A stretch of DNA of 64,000 bases from Myxococcota bacterium. Lineage in GTDB: Bacteria > Myxococcota_A > UBA9160 > UBA6930. The position numbers were made by a program, and so were the translations under genes. The number at the start of each line of letters is the position of its first letter. Positions within the stretch are counted from its first letter, which is position 1. A model generated the notes under the pieces. It was not told where the DNA came from. It saw nothing but the letters and a program-made list of their open reading frames with translations, and made no database searches. Positions 52,245 to 61,838 of this stretch are shown here, piece by piece. The stretch is taken from contig JANQOX010000012.1 in assembly GCA_028285625.1 (NCBI GenBank), forward strand, positions 293,517-357,516. Direction: 5' to 3'.

Positions 52245-53819
52245 GTGGGCGAGACCACGGGCGACGCGACCCAGCGGGTCACGGGCGAGGTGATCGATGG
52301 CGGGCCGGAGGTCCGGCTTCGCAACACCTTTGCCGCGCCCTACGACGACGCGATCGCCGCGGCGCGAACCTGCTACTCGCCGCGCGTGATCCAGGCCGAC
52401 GAGATCACCGACGGGCAGCGCGAGCGCATCGGCCCGCTCACGTACGAGGGCGGCCACCACACCGTCTTCACCCACGCGACCTACGAGTTCGATCTCTCGG
52501 GGATCTCTCGGCAGCTCGTGTGGTGCTTCTTGCACACGTTTCCTTTCTACAACACCGAGCAGCAGAGCCAGCGCTACGTGCGGCTCGACGAGGCGCGCGC
52601 CCACGTGCCGACGTCGCTGCGCGGCGAAGCGCGCGACGTCTACACGGCCGCGGTGGCGCGGGCCTGGGCGCACTACGCAGAGCTCTCTGCGCGGCTCGAG
52701 CCCGTCACCATGGACATCCTCTCCGACCTGTGGCGGCTGCGCGATCGCCAGGGACGTGCCTTCGGTCGCAGCGTGCGCCGCGAGGCCGAGAAGAAGGCGA
52801 TCGAGACGGCCCGCTACGTGATCCCGATCGCCTGCCACACGGCCATGGTCTACACGGTCTCGGGCATCACACTGCACCGACTGCGGCGCATGGCCGCGGT
52901 GTGCGACGTGCCTACCGAGGCGCGCATCGTGGTGGAGCAGATGGTGGCCGCCGCGCGCGAGGCCGACCCGGCCTTCTTCGAGCGGGTGGGCGAGCAGCCG
53001 CTCGAAGACGAGATGGTGGTCGAGGATGCGATCGCCCCGCCCGGCCCCGCCGACCCGGCCGCCCTCGAGGCCTTCGACAAGTCGCTCGACGGCCGTGCCG
53101 CGCGCCTCGTCGACTACGGCGTGAGCGGCCCGCAGGTCGTCGCCGATGCCGTCCGCCACGTGCTCGGGCGCCACGATCTCGACGACGACGACGCGATCGC
53201 CGCCGTGCTCGACCCGCGGCGCAATCGCTACCGGCTCGACACCCTGAACGTGTCGGCGCACTCGCCGCTGATGCGCGCGCTCAACCACGCGCACTACACG
53301 TTCCGCAAGCGCATCTCCCACACCGCCGACTCGCAGGACCAGCGCCACCGCATGGTGCCGGGCTCGCGGCCGCTGCTCACGCGCAGCGTTCCCGACCACG
53401 TGGACGTGATCGAACCCGACCTGATCGCGAACGACCCCGCCTGTCACGCGTTGTTCCGCGAGGCCGTGGAAGAGGCCTGGGATGCCCGGGCGCGGCTGCT
53501 GGAGCTGGGCGAGACGCCCGAGGTGGCGCAGTACCTGCTGCCCAACGCGGTGGCGGTGCGCTTCGAAGAGTCGGGCAGCCTGCTGCACCTGCTGCACAAG
53601 TGGACCATGCGCACCTGCCTGAACGCGCAGCGCGAGATCTTCGACGCCTCGATGGACGAGATCGAGCAGGTGCGCGCGGTGCACCCGTCGTTGATGGAGC
53701 ACGTGGGCCCGCCCTGTTCGGTGCGCACGGGTCTGGTGCGGCCGCGCTGCACCGAGGGCTCGCACTTCTGCGGCATCCCGGTCTGGAAGACCTTTCCGGA
53801 AGTGGAGCGGAGGATCTGA
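52245..53819 (+). CDS. thyX: double-domain ThyX (flavin-dependent thymidylate synthase) protein
   Basis: A 524-residue protein made of two ThyX-like halves. The first (about 20-240) has GGHHTVFTHATYEFDLSGIS and EQQSQRYV, clear ThyX strands, but the RHR motif is replaced (LHTFPFYNT). The second (about 290-510) has ALNHAHYTFRKRISHTADS and QDQRHRMVPGSRP, where RKR occupies the RHR position. Standard ThyX is ~220-250 residues and active as a tetramer; here one half may be catalytic and the other structural. If active it would make dTMP from dUMP with methylene-tetrahydrofolate and FAD. No other thymidylate synthase is seen. The start is GTG at 52245. Confidence 0.78.
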   Translation: MGETTGDATQRVTGEVIDGGPEVRLRNTFAAPYDDAIAAARTCYSPRVIQADEITDGQRERIGPLTYEGGHHTVFTHATYEFDLSGISRQLVWCFLHTFPFYNTEQQSQRYVRLDEARAHVPTSLRGEARDVYTAAVARAWAHYAELSARLEPVTMDILSDLWRLRDRQGRAFGRSVRREAEKKAIETARYVIPIACHTAMVYTVSGITLHRLRRMAAVCDVPTEARIVVEQMVAAAREADPAFFERVGEQPLEDEMVVEDAIAPPGPADPAALEAFDKSLDGRAARLVDYGVSGPQVVADAVRHVLGRHDLDDDDAIAAVLDPRRNRYRLDTLNVSAHSPLMRALNHAHYTFRKRISHTADSQDQRHRMVPGSRPLLTRSVPDHVDVIEPDLIANDPACHALFREAVEEAWDARARLLELGETPEVAQYLLPNAVAVRFEESGSLLHLLHKWTMRTCLNAQREIFDASMDEIEQVRAVHPSLMEHVGPPCSVRTGLVRPRCTEGSHFCGIPVWKTFPEVERRI

Positions 53820-54817
53820 TGGTGGTGGCTCGAACCCCGGCCTGGCTTCGCACGATGTTGCTGGTGGCGGTGCTGCTCGCCCCGGCGCCGGCCCTGGCCG
53901 TCGACCTGGTAGGCACCTGGCACGTGCTCGTGCACTACAAGGACTCCGGCACCAACCACCCCGAGCGCGAGCGCTGGGAGGACCGCATCTGGGAGTTCTC
54001 CATGGAGGGCAGCCGCCTCAAGTGGATCGACTACCCGATCGTGGTGTTCAACGACCAGAGCGGGCGCTTCGACCTCAGCATGGGTCGCTCGGCCCGCGTC
54101 CTCGAGTTCTGGGAGCCCAACGCCGCACAGCAGGCCGAGATCGAGGCCGGCCTCCAGATCAACCCGCGTGGTTCGCGCACCAAGACGCTGCGCGGGTCGC
54201 CGGAGAAGGGTTGGACCTCGGCCAAGAAGGGCTCGGGCTACCAGTCGGCGCGATTCATCACCTACACCGAGACCTGGAGCATCGACGACCCGCAGGGCGC
54301 GCCGGTCTTCACGTTCGACGACAGCATGGGGTCGGCGTCCACCGAGAGCTTCGAGGGGCGCACCCGCTACACCGGCGAGTCGGTCGAACCGGGCCTGATC
54401 CGCGGCGCGTACGACCGCGACGGCACCCGCATCGGCACCTTCCGCGCCACCAAGGCGGGCGCCACCGTGGTGGTGAAGGGCAGCGGCAAGAGCCAGGGCG
54501 AGCGCGTATACGAGGCGTTCTTCGGCGCCGCGGCGGCGGCGCTCTACACGGGGGAGCTACCCGGGGGCGTCGGTACCGAAGAAGAGGTGCGCGCGCTGAT
54601 CGACGCCGGCGAGTTCTCCAAGGCCGATCGCAAGAAGCTGCGCGAAGGGCTCGCAGAGGCGTTCTTCGCCCAGTTCCAGAACGCGCGCGAGGACGACGAG
54701 GCCGTGCGTGCCATGACGAACAGCCTGGCCCGCAAGGCCGAGAAGGCGTTCACCGAGGACGGCAAGAGCGTGGCGGAGATCCAGCAGATGCTCCAGCGGG
54801 GCGAGATCGCGCCCTAG
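53819..54817 (+). CDS. exported protein of unknown function
   Basis: A 332-residue protein with a signal peptide (TMLLVAVLLAPAPALA) and no recognised domain. The mature N-terminal ~190 residues are beta-rich with repeated Trp/Tyr (GTWHVLVHYKDSG, WEDRIWEFSMEG), perhaps a lipocalin-like barrel; the last ~100 residues are helical and charged. The ATG shares one base with the thyX stop (TGATG), so the two are translationally coupled although their roles seem unrelated. Not assigned further. Confidence 0.75.
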   Translation: MVVARTPAWLRTMLLVAVLLAPAPALAVDLVGTWHVLVHYKDSGTNHPERERWEDRIWEFSMEGSRLKWIDYPIVVFNDQSGRFDLSMGRSARVLEFWEPNAAQQAEIEAGLQINPRGSRTKTLRGSPEKGWTSAKKGSGYQSARFITYTETWSIDDPQGAPVFTFDDSMGSASTESFEGRTRYTGESVEPGLIRGAYDRDGTRIGTFRATKAGATVVVKGSGKSQGERVYEAFFGAAAAALYTGELPGGVGTEEEVRALIDAGEFSKADRKKLREGLAEAFFAQFQNAREDDEAVRAMTNSLARKAEKAFTEDGKSVAEIQQMLQRGEIAP

Positions 54818-54905
54818 CCGCGTCGGGCTGGGCTCGATGGACGGGCCGGGGTGCCCTCTGTAGATTCGCGCCCTGTTCGTCCCTCCATCCGTCGAGACCC
54901 CCGCC

Positions 54906-56237
54906 ATGGCCCAAGACAAGCTCAACCCGCTCGCCCGCGAGCTGAACGACGCCATCGAGGCGGCCGCGCCCGAGGTGCTGGCGATGCTCTCGCCCCTCGG
55001 TCGCAGGCTCTACTTTCCGCGCGGCATCCTCACCCAGAGCGCCGAGGCGAAAGAGAAGGGCCACCGCTTCAACGCGACCATCGGCATCGCCACCGAGGAC
55101 GGCGAAGCCATGCACCTGCCGTCGGTTCATCGTCAACTGGCCGACGTGCCGCCGAACGACGCGTATGCCTACGCGCCCGGCGGAGGTCGGCCGGGTCTGC
55201 GCGAGCGCTGGCGCGAGAAGCAGGAGACCGAGAACCCGAGCCAGCGCGGCAAGGCGATCGGTCTGCCGATCGTGACGAGCGCGCTGACCCATGGGCTCTC
55301 GCTGCTGGGCGACCTGTTCGTGGCGCCGGGCGACACGATCCTGCTGCCCGACAAGCTCTGGGGCAACTACCGGCTCACGTTCGAAGTGATGCTCGGGGCA
55401 GAGATCGCGACGTTCCCGTTCTATGCGGGCGCGGGCTTCGACACCGAGAGCTTCGCCGCGGCGCTCGAGAAGCACGGCGCCGAGAACGAGAAGCTGATCG
55501 TGCTGCTCAACTTTCCGAACAACCCGACCGGCTACATGCCCACCGATGCCGAAGGAGACGCCATCGTGGCGGCGCTCGAGGCCCAGGCCGCGCGCGGCAC
55601 CCGCATCGTGGCCGTGTGCGACGACGCCTACTTCGGGCTCTTCTACCACCTGGGCGGTGCCTCGATGACCGAGTCGCTGTTCGGGCGGCTGGCGAATCGG
55701 CACCCCAACCTTCTGGCGGTGCGGCTCGATGGAGCGACCAAGGAGCTCTTCGTCTGGGGCCTGCGCTGCGGGTTCCTGACCTTCGGCCCCGGTCGCGTCG
55801 AGGGTGCCGACGAGGTGTGCAAGGCGCTCGATGCCAAGGTGCGCGGCGCCGTCCGCGGCGGGGTCTCCAACAGTCCGCAGCTCTCCCAGACGCTGGTGGA
55901 GAAGGCGCTCGCCTCGTCGTCGATCGACGAAGAGCGCAAGCAGAAGCACGAGGTGCTGCGCGCCCGGGCCGAGCGCGTCTTCGAGGTGGCGAACCTACCG
56001 CGCTATGCCGAGAGCTTCGCGGTCTACCCGTTCAACAGTGGCTACTTCATGTGTCTGGACGTGAAGGGCGTCGAGGCCGAGCCCCTGCGCGTGCATCTGC
56101 TCGACGCCCACGGCGCCGGCCTGATCGCCACCGGCAAGCACGACCTGCGCATCGCGTTCAGCTGCCTCGAGCTCGAAGAGATCGAGCCCCTCTTCGAACT
56201 CATCCACAAAGCGATCCAAGAACTCCGCCAAGACTGA
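54906..56237 (+). CDS. PLP-dependent class I/II aminotransferase
   Basis: A 443-residue fold-type I aminotransferase. NFPNNPTGYMPT near residue 200 and CDDAYFGLFY near 240 are typical cofactor-binding stretches, and the PLP-binding lysine lies in RLDGATKELFVWGLRCGF near residue 283, with the Arg that binds the substrate carboxylate near the C-terminus (HDLRIAFSC). Substrate is not determinable; the N-terminal ~60 residues are longer than in AspC. Cytoplasmic, single-gene unit, convergent with the M20 gene. Confidence 0.88.
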   Translation: MAQDKLNPLARELNDAIEAAAPEVLAMLSPLGRRLYFPRGILTQSAEAKEKGHRFNATIGIATEDGEAMHLPSVHRQLADVPPNDAYAYAPGGGRPGLRERWREKQETENPSQRGKAIGLPIVTSALTHGLSLLGDLFVAPGDTILLPDKLWGNYRLTFEVMLGAEIATFPFYAGAGFDTESFAAALEKHGAENEKLIVLLNFPNNPTGYMPTDAEGDAIVAALEAQAARGTRIVAVCDDAYFGLFYHLGGASMTESLFGRLANRHPNLLAVRLDGATKELFVWGLRCGFLTFGPGRVEGADEVCKALDAKVRGAVRGGVSNSPQLSQTLVEKALASSSIDEERKQKHEVLRARAERVFEVANLPRYAESFAVYPFNSGYFMCLDVKGVEAEPLRVHLLDAHGAGLIATGKHDLRIAFSCLELEEIEPLFELIHKAIQELRQD

Positions 56238-56274
56238 CGGCGGACTGACCCCACTCCCGCGCCAGCCGGTCCGG

Positions 56275-57732
56275 TCAGCTGCCGGCGAGCTCGGTGAGCA
56301 GGTCGATCATGACCTCGATGCCCAGCTCGAGGTTGTCGAGCGAGATGCGCTCGTTGGGGCCGTGGATGCCTCGCGTGTCCACGGGCCGAAGCCAGCGGGG
56401 GACGAACCCGTAGGACTGGATGCCGCGCGCGCGGAACCAGTGCGCGTCGGTGAAGCCCGGGTTCACCTGCGGCACCACGTAGGCCGTGGGGTCGCGACGC
56501 GCGGCGACACGCCGGATCGCGTCGAAGACCTCGGACGTGACCGGCGATGCGCCCGCTTCGAACGAGAGCAGCGTCGTGACCTCGACCTTGGGGTCGTCGA
56601 TGGTGCGACGCATCTGCGACACGAAGTCGGCGCACGAGTTGCCCGGCAGAAGCCGCGCGTCGATCTCGGCGTAGGCCTCGTCGGGCACGATGTTGGTGCG
56701 CGGGCTGCCCTCGAGCACGGTGATCGCCACGGTGTCGCGCACCAGCGATGCACGCCCCGCCTGGGCGAGGAAGCGTTCCCGAAACTCGGGGTGGGCGAGC
56801 AGGCCGCTCTCCAGATCGCGGTAGAGCGCCCGGTCCGAGGGGCGCGCCAGGGGGGCCAGGTGCTGGAACATCAGCGCCACCGGCGGCACCACCCGCACCG
56901 GCGGGGCGTGGCGACGCACCCGGTCGAGCGCACGGACCAGCCGCGGCACCGCGGCGCCGGCCGGGGCGCTGGCGCCGTGGCCACCGAGCCCCCGGGTGGT
57001 GAGCCGCACCCAGCACGGGCTCTTCTCGGTAAAGGTCACGCGCCAGACGTCCGGCTGTCCGCTGCGCCCGGGCAGCACGGCGCCGCCCTCGGCCAACAGG
57101 AACTCGGCATCGCGGAGCAGTTCGGGCCGGTCGCGCACCAAGGCGCCGGCCCCCTGGTGACCGCCGGTCTCCTCGTCGGGCACCGACAAGAAGATCACGT
57201 CCCGGTCGAGCTGGATCCCGCGGCGCTTGAGCTCGGCCAGGGTGAGCAGGTGGACCACCGCGATGCCCTTGGCGTCCAGGGCGCCCCGACCCACCACGAA
57301 GCCGCCGCCCACCAGCCCCTCGAAGGGCGGCACGGCCCAGGACTCGCTCCGGGCGGGCACGACGTCCAGGTGGGAGAGCAGGATGATCGGCCGGCGGGCG
57401 CCTCGTCCCGGCAGCACGGCCCAGGCCGCCGCCCGGTCGCGGCCGGGCAGCTCGACCACCCGGGACTCGAGCCCCTCGCGCTCGGCCACCGCGACCAGGT
57501 ACTCCGCCAGGGGCCGCTCGTTCCCCGGGGGATTCGTGGTGTCGAAGCCGATTGCGGCCGAGAGAATCTGGCCGGCGGCCCCTCGCATATCCTCGCTCAG
57601 AGAGGGATACTCCGCGCCGCGCCAGGGCCGGTCCTCAGCGACCGGGCCCTTCTGGGGGGTGCCGCACCCGGCGACCGCCCAGCAGGCGATCAGCAGGATG
57701 ACCTTCGAAAGCCAGTTCGAAGGGGTAGGCAC
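56275..57732 (-). CDS. M20-family peptidase lipoprotein
   Basis: A 485-residue zinc-dependent M20 carboxypeptidase/deacylase predicted to be lipid-anchored: MPTPSNWLSKVILLIACWAVAGC contains a signal with the lipobox VAGC, so it acts in the periplasm or outer membrane. Metal-site motifs are LLSHLDVVPA (near residue 120), VGRGALDAKG (near 150) and VPDEETGG (near 185), with the dimerisation lid between. The GTG at 57732 was selected because it gives the shortest complete lipoprotein signal. Substrate is unknown. Confidence 0.85.
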   Translation of the reverse strand: MPTPSNWLSKVILLIACWAVAGCGTPQKGPVAEDRPWRGAEYPSLSEDMRGAAGQILSAAIGFDTTNPPGNERPLAEYLVAVAEREGLESRVVELPGRDRAAAWAVLPGRGARRPIILLSHLDVVPARSESWAVPPFEGLVGGGFVVGRGALDAKGIAVVHLLTLAELKRRGIQLDRDVIFLSVPDEETGGHQGAGALVRDRPELLRDAEFLLAEGGAVLPGRSGQPDVWRVTFTEKSPCWVRLTTRGLGGHGASAPAGAAVPRLVRALDRVRRHAPPVRVVPPVALMFQHLAPLARPSDRALYRDLESGLLAHPEFRERFLAQAGRASLVRDTVAITVLEGSPRTNIVPDEAYAEIDARLLPGNSCADFVSQMRRTIDDPKVEVTTLLSFEAGASPVTSEVFDAIRRVAARRDPTAYVVPQVNPGFTDAHWFRARGIQSYGFVPRWLRPVDTRGIHGPNERISLDNLELGIEVMIDLLTELAGS

Positions 57733-57960
57733 GACGGGTTTGAGCGCAGGCGGGTCGAGTGCGAGCGCCACAGAGGACGCGCGATGCGCAGGGGGGGGCC
57801 GCAAGGTGGTCCTACGCTTAGCGGGGATGGCTGCGGAACGCGATGCGCATCATGCCCGCCAGGCGCCCGATTGCGTTGATGCCTCGAGCGATTCGGGTCG
57901 CGATCGGGTCTGGCCGATAGGAGTTCGGGCCACGGCGGTCCCGACGATACGGGAGAGGTG

Positions 57961-59259
57961 ATGACGAGTCCGCGAGCGCGCAAGCGTCGCGCCCTGATTG
58001 CCGGGGCGGTGGGAGGGCTGATGGCCCTCGCCGTGACGCTCGTCCTGACCGCAGACCGTCGTCCCGCCACGCCGCCGCCCGCCCTGGCCGTGCCCGAGCC
58101 GCCGGTCGCCGAGCAGCCCCCGCCCGCGCCGCCGCGCGTCGAGATCGCCACCGAAGCCGAACTCGGCCGCGGCGAGACACTGGTCGGCTCGTTGTCGCGC
58201 AACGGGGTCGACGGCTACGTGGCCCACCTGATCGACACCGGCATGGCTCCGGTCTTCAACTTCCGATACGCGCGGCCCGGCGACCGCTACCGCCTGGTGC
58301 AGAACGAGGCGGGCGAGATCCTGCGCTTCGACTACACCCGCTCCGAGCTCGAGCGCTACGTGCTGGTGCGCGACGGCGACGCCCTGCTGCCGTCGCGCTA
58401 CGAGCCCGACCTGGTGAACCAGCGCGCACGCCTGGCCGGCGTGGTGGATCACAGCCTCTACGACGCCATGGAGGGCCTCGGCGGAGAGCCCGAGCTGGCC
58501 CACGACTTCTCGGACATCTTCGCCTGGGACGTGGACTTCTCGCGCAACGTCCAGCCCGGCGACGAGTTCGCCATGCTCTACGAGCGGGTGCACGTCCAGG
58601 ACCCCGGCGAGGGGCTGCGCTACGTGCACCCCGGCCGCATCCTGGCCGCCCGCTACAACAACGCCCAGGCCGACTACACCGCGGTCTACTTCGAGACCGA
58701 CGAGGGGCGCGGCGGCTACTACCGCCCCGACGGCTCCTCGGTGCAGCGCCAGTTCCTGCGCGCACCCCTCAACTACCGGCGCATCAGCTCGGGCTACTCG
58801 CTGGCCCGCATGCACCCGATCCTGAAGGTCCGCCGACCCCACCAGGGCATCGACTATGCCGCCGACTACGGCACGCCCGTCTGGTCGGTGGCCGGAGGCG
58901 TGATCACCTACAAGGGCTGGTCGGGCGGCTACGGCCGCATGGTGAAGGTGCGCCACAACAACGGCTACGAGACGCAGTACGCCCACCTGTCCCGCTATGC
59001 GAAGAGCCTGCGGGTGGGGCAGCGCGTGGACCAGAAGCAGGTCCTCGGCTTCGTGGGCTCCACGGGGCTCTCCACCGGCCCGCACCTGGACTTCCGCATC
59101 CGCCACCACGGGCGCTACGTGAACCCGCGCTCGCTGCGCACCCCGGCGGGCGACCCGATCCCGGCGCACGCCGAGCCGCTGTTCGAGGCCCATCGGGACG
59201 AGCTGCTGCAGGCGCTCGACCCCGAGCCCATGGCGGTGGTCACCAACGAGGCGCTCTAG
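57961..59259 (+). CDS. M23-family (LytM) peptidoglycan peptidase
   Basis: A 432-residue exported endopeptidase. A single N-terminal membrane helix (about residues 12-31) is followed by a Pro-rich linker, a LysM/OapA-like region (about 60-230: VQPGDEFAMLYERV) and a C-terminal M23 domain with RPHQGIDYAADYGTP near residue 297, YAHLSRYAK near 340 and GPHLDFRI near 380, all zinc ligands present. It likely cuts crosslinks in peptidoglycan. The ATG at 57961 follows GGGAGAGG; an adjacent GTG at 57958 is possible. Confidence 0.9.
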   Translation: MTSPRARKRRALIAGAVGGLMALAVTLVLTADRRPATPPPALAVPEPPVAEQPPPAPPRVEIATEAELGRGETLVGSLSRNGVDGYVAHLIDTGMAPVFNFRYARPGDRYRLVQNEAGEILRFDYTRSELERYVLVRDGDALLPSRYEPDLVNQRARLAGVVDHSLYDAMEGLGGEPELAHDFSDIFAWDVDFSRNVQPGDEFAMLYERVHVQDPGEGLRYVHPGRILAARYNNAQADYTAVYFETDEGRGGYYRPDGSSVQRQFLRAPLNYRRISSGYSLARMHPILKVRRPHQGIDYAADYGTPVWSVAGGVITYKGWSGGYGRMVKVRHNNGYETQYAHLSRYAKSLRVGQRVDQKQVLGFVGSTGLSTGPHLDFRIRHHGRYVNPRSLRTPAGDPIPAHAEPLFEAHRDELLQALDPEPMAVVTNEAL

Positions 59260-59360
59260 GCCCCGCTGGACGCGGATCGGCACGTCCCAGGCTCTTCCCC
59301 CGTGACCTCGCGCCCTCTGCCGGCATCGGAAAGCCGGCTCCCTCGCTCGCGGCCGGCCCC

Positions 59361-59420
59361 AAGGCGTGCCAGCATGGGATGCCTGCCGCGTGGTCCAGCA
59401 GGGGATGCCTGCCGCCTCGC
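59361..59420 (+). repeat. short direct repeat GGGATGCCTGCCGC
   Basis: GGGATGCCTGCCGC occurs twice about 30 bp apart in the 196-bp gap between the M23 peptidase and the next gene. It looks like a local duplication and has no obvious function. Confidence 0.5.
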
Positions 59421-59455
59421 AGCCCCGGCCTCTGCGCGCCCCACAGGAGCCCTGG

Positions 59456-59890
59456 ATGAGCGACCCCACCTCCCTGCGCGAGCGGCTGTCGAGGCTCGGA
59501 AAACGCCTCGGGCAGCGCGAGGCCGAGCACGCGGCCGACCTCGCGGCAGCCCAGGAGCACGCCCACGCCCTGCATCAGCTGGTGAGCGAGGGCCTCGAGG
59601 CCTTCCACGCGGCCGCGACCGAGTCCGGGGCTGGGCACCTGCAGGTGACCCTCTCGCAGGTGCGCACCGACGACAAGCACCTGCGTGCCGTCGAATTCGA
59701 CCTCACCCGCGGCCGGCACCGCGCGATCATCACCGTGAAGAGCAAGGGCCAGGTCACGCTGGTGGGCCCGTTCCACCAGGGCAAGACCGAGGGGCCCTGC
59801 AAGAGCTTCCCGTTCGACGCCGAGGCCGAGTTGGCCCCGGCGCTCGAGTCGTTTCTCGAGTCGTTCCTCGAGGAGGCGGCGACGCCGTGA
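59456..59890 (+). CDS. small conserved-looking protein of unknown function
   Basis: A 144-residue protein. The first half is a charged coiled coil (REAEHAADLAAAQEHAHALHQ), the second a compact beta segment (HRAIITVKSKGQVTLVGPFHQG). It has no signal peptide. The ATG at 59456 is preceded by CAGGAGC. Its last bases overlap the gshA start as GTGA, so it is co-translated with the glutamate-cysteine ligase; a regulatory or chaperone role for that enzyme is possible but unsupported by any motif. Confidence 0.7.
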   Translation: MSDPTSLRERLSRLGKRLGQREAEHAADLAAAQEHAHALHQLVSEGLEAFHAAATESGAGHLQVTLSQVRTDDKHLRAVEFDLTRGRHRAIITVKSKGQVTLVGPFHQGKTEGPCKSFPFDAEAELAPALESFLESFLEEAATP

Positions 59891-61239
59891 GCCCGGGCGA
59901 GGTGCGCGAGGTCGAGGCCGTCTCCGATCTACTCGACTGGATCCGCTCGGGGGAGAAGCCCCCGGAGCAGTTCCGGGTGGGAACCGAGCACGAGAAGATC
60001 GGACTGCGGGCGGACGACCTGCGCCCCGTCGCCTACGAGGGCGAGCGCGGCATCGGTGCCCTGCTCGATCGCATCGCCGACCTCGACGGCTGGAGCCGCG
60101 TCTTCGAGGGCCCGAACGTGATCGCGCTGGCCAAGGACGGCGCGAGCATCACGCTCGAGCCCGGTGGCCAGCTCGAACTCTCGGGTGCGCCGCTGCGCAC
60201 CATCTTCGAGACCTGCAACGAGTTCCACAGCCACCTCGAAGTGGTGCGGCGGGCCTCGGAGCCGGCCAACCTGGTGTGGCTGTCCCTGGGCATGAACCCG
60301 CTGCACGCGGTGGACGAGATCCCGCGCATGCCCAAGGCGCGCTACGACATCATGCGCAGCTACCTGCCCACCCGCGGCGAGCTCTCGCAGCACATGATGC
60401 ACCTGACGGCGACCGTGCAAGCCAACCTCGACTTCGAGGACGAGGCCGACATGGTGAGCAAGCTGCGCACCGCCAGTTCGATCACGCCGATCGTGTCGGC
60501 GCTGTTCGCCAACTCGTCGCTGGCGCTGGGCAAGCCCTCGGGATTCGTCTCGCGTCGTCTCGACATCTGGCGCGACACCGACCCCGACCGCTGCGGGCTG
60601 CTGCCGTTCGTGTTCGAAGAGGGCTTCGGCTACGAGCGCTACGTCGAGTGGGCGCTGGACGTGCCCATGTTCTTCCTGGTGCGCGACGGCCAGTACCGGC
60701 CCGCCGGCGGCACGACCTTCCGCAGCTTTCTGGATCGCGGGCTCGACGGCGAGCGTCCCACCCTCGACGACTGGGAGCTCCATCTGACGACCCTGTTTCC
60801 CGAGGTCCGCCTCAAGCGATTCATCGAGGTGCGCGGGGCCGATGCGGTGCCGCCGGACCTGATCTGCGCCCTACCCGCCCTCTGGAAGGGTCTGCTCTAC
60901 GACGACGATGCCACCGCCGCCGCGGCCGCCCTGGTGCCCGATCTCGACTTCGCGGCGCGCAACGCCGCCATCGACGCCGTGGCGCGCCGAGGCCTCGCCG
61001 CCCAGATGGGCGGCCGGCCCGTGCTCGAGCTGGCGCGGGCGCTGGTCGACGTGGCCTCCGAGGGCCTGCGGCGGATCGGCCACGGCGGCGGCCCCGGAGA
61101 CGCCGACGAGCGCCGGTTCCTCGAGCCCCTGCGAGAGCGCCTGGATGCAGGGCGCAGCCCGGGTGAAGAGATTCTCATGCGTTGGGACGGCGAATGGCAG
61201 CAGTCGGTCCAGCAGTTGATCGACTACGCGCGGTACTGA
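59887..61239 (+). CDS. gshA: glutamate-cysteine ligase (plant/alphaproteobacterial type)
   Basis: A 450-residue GCS2-type ligase that joins glutamate and cysteine, first step of glutathione synthesis. Family stretches are FRVGTEHEKIG near residue 29 (metal and substrate site), GGQLELSGAPL near 92 and FVFEEGFGYERYVEW near 243. Length fits the plant-type enzyme rather than E. coli GshA. The start is GTG at 59887, overlapping the preceding stop. A gshB partner is not in the window. Confidence 0.92.
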   Translation: MSPGEVREVEAVSDLLDWIRSGEKPPEQFRVGTEHEKIGLRADDLRPVAYEGERGIGALLDRIADLDGWSRVFEGPNVIALAKDGASITLEPGGQLELSGAPLRTIFETCNEFHSHLEVVRRASEPANLVWLSLGMNPLHAVDEIPRMPKARYDIMRSYLPTRGELSQHMMHLTATVQANLDFEDEADMVSKLRTASSITPIVSALFANSSLALGKPSGFVSRRLDIWRDTDPDRCGLLPFVFEEGFGYERYVEWALDVPMFFLVRDGQYRPAGGTTFRSFLDRGLDGERPTLDDWELHLTTLFPEVRLKRFIEVRGADAVPPDLICALPALWKGLLYDDDATAAAAALVPDLDFAARNAAIDAVARRGLAAQMGGRPVLELARALVDVASEGLRRIGHGGGPGDADERRFLEPLRERLDAGRSPGEEILMRWDGEWQQSVQQLIDYARY

Positions 61240-61267
61240 TAGAGTCCGCCCACCGAGGAGATCGTCC

Positions 61268-61828
61268 ATGGCCGACAAGCCGATTCGCATCTCGTTCACC
61301 CTCACGCCGAAGGACGTCTCGCACTTCCGGAAGCTGATCCGCGAGGCCAAGGCCGCCGCCGCCGACGGCTCGCAGGAGAAGGTGCTCGAGAAGGTGCGCG
61401 AGCTGGTGGAGGACGTGCACCGCCAGAACGTCCCGCAGTTCGTGGACGAAGCGGTCACCACCCTCGAGGACCTGATCGAGATGCTCACCGACGAGTCCTG
61501 GGCGCTGCCCAAGGCCGAGTCGAACCGGGTGCTCGCCGCGCTCACCTACTTCGCGAACCCGGCCGACATCATCCCCGACCACATTCCGGGCGTCGGCTTC
61601 CTGGATGACGCGATCATGATCAAGATCGTCGAGTCCGACTTCAAGAACGAGCTCTGGGGCTATCGCAAGTTCCGCAAGTTCCGCGACGGCGCCGAGCAGC
61701 GCCCCTGGACGCCGGTGGCCCGCGAGCGCCTGCCCAAGCGCCTCGAGACCTATCGCAAGGACGTCCGAGCGAAGATCAAGGAGCGCAACGCGGCGGGCGA
61801 CAAGCAGGGCTGGTTCGGCGGTCGCTGA
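61268..61828 (+). CDS. DUF1232 protein
   Basis: A 186-residue protein with a DUF1232 segment: YFANPADIIPDHIPGVGFLDDA (a conserved run near residue 98, shortened here for its key part ANPADIIPD). The N-terminal ~80 residues are helical and charged. DUF1232 regions are often membrane-associated, but no transmembrane segment is obvious here. The ATG at 61268 follows GAGGAGAT. It ends 10 bp before the response regulator and may share its transcript. Confidence 0.8.
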   Translation: MADKPIRISFTLTPKDVSHFRKLIREAKAAAADGSQEKVLEKVRELVEDVHRQNVPQFVDEAVTTLEDLIEMLTDESWALPKAESNRVLAALTYFANPADIIPDHIPGVGFLDDAIMIKIVESDFKNELWGYRKFRKFRDGAEQRPWTPVARERLPKRLETYRKDVRAKIKERNAAGDKQGWFGGR

Positions 61829-61838
61829 GCAGACCGCC

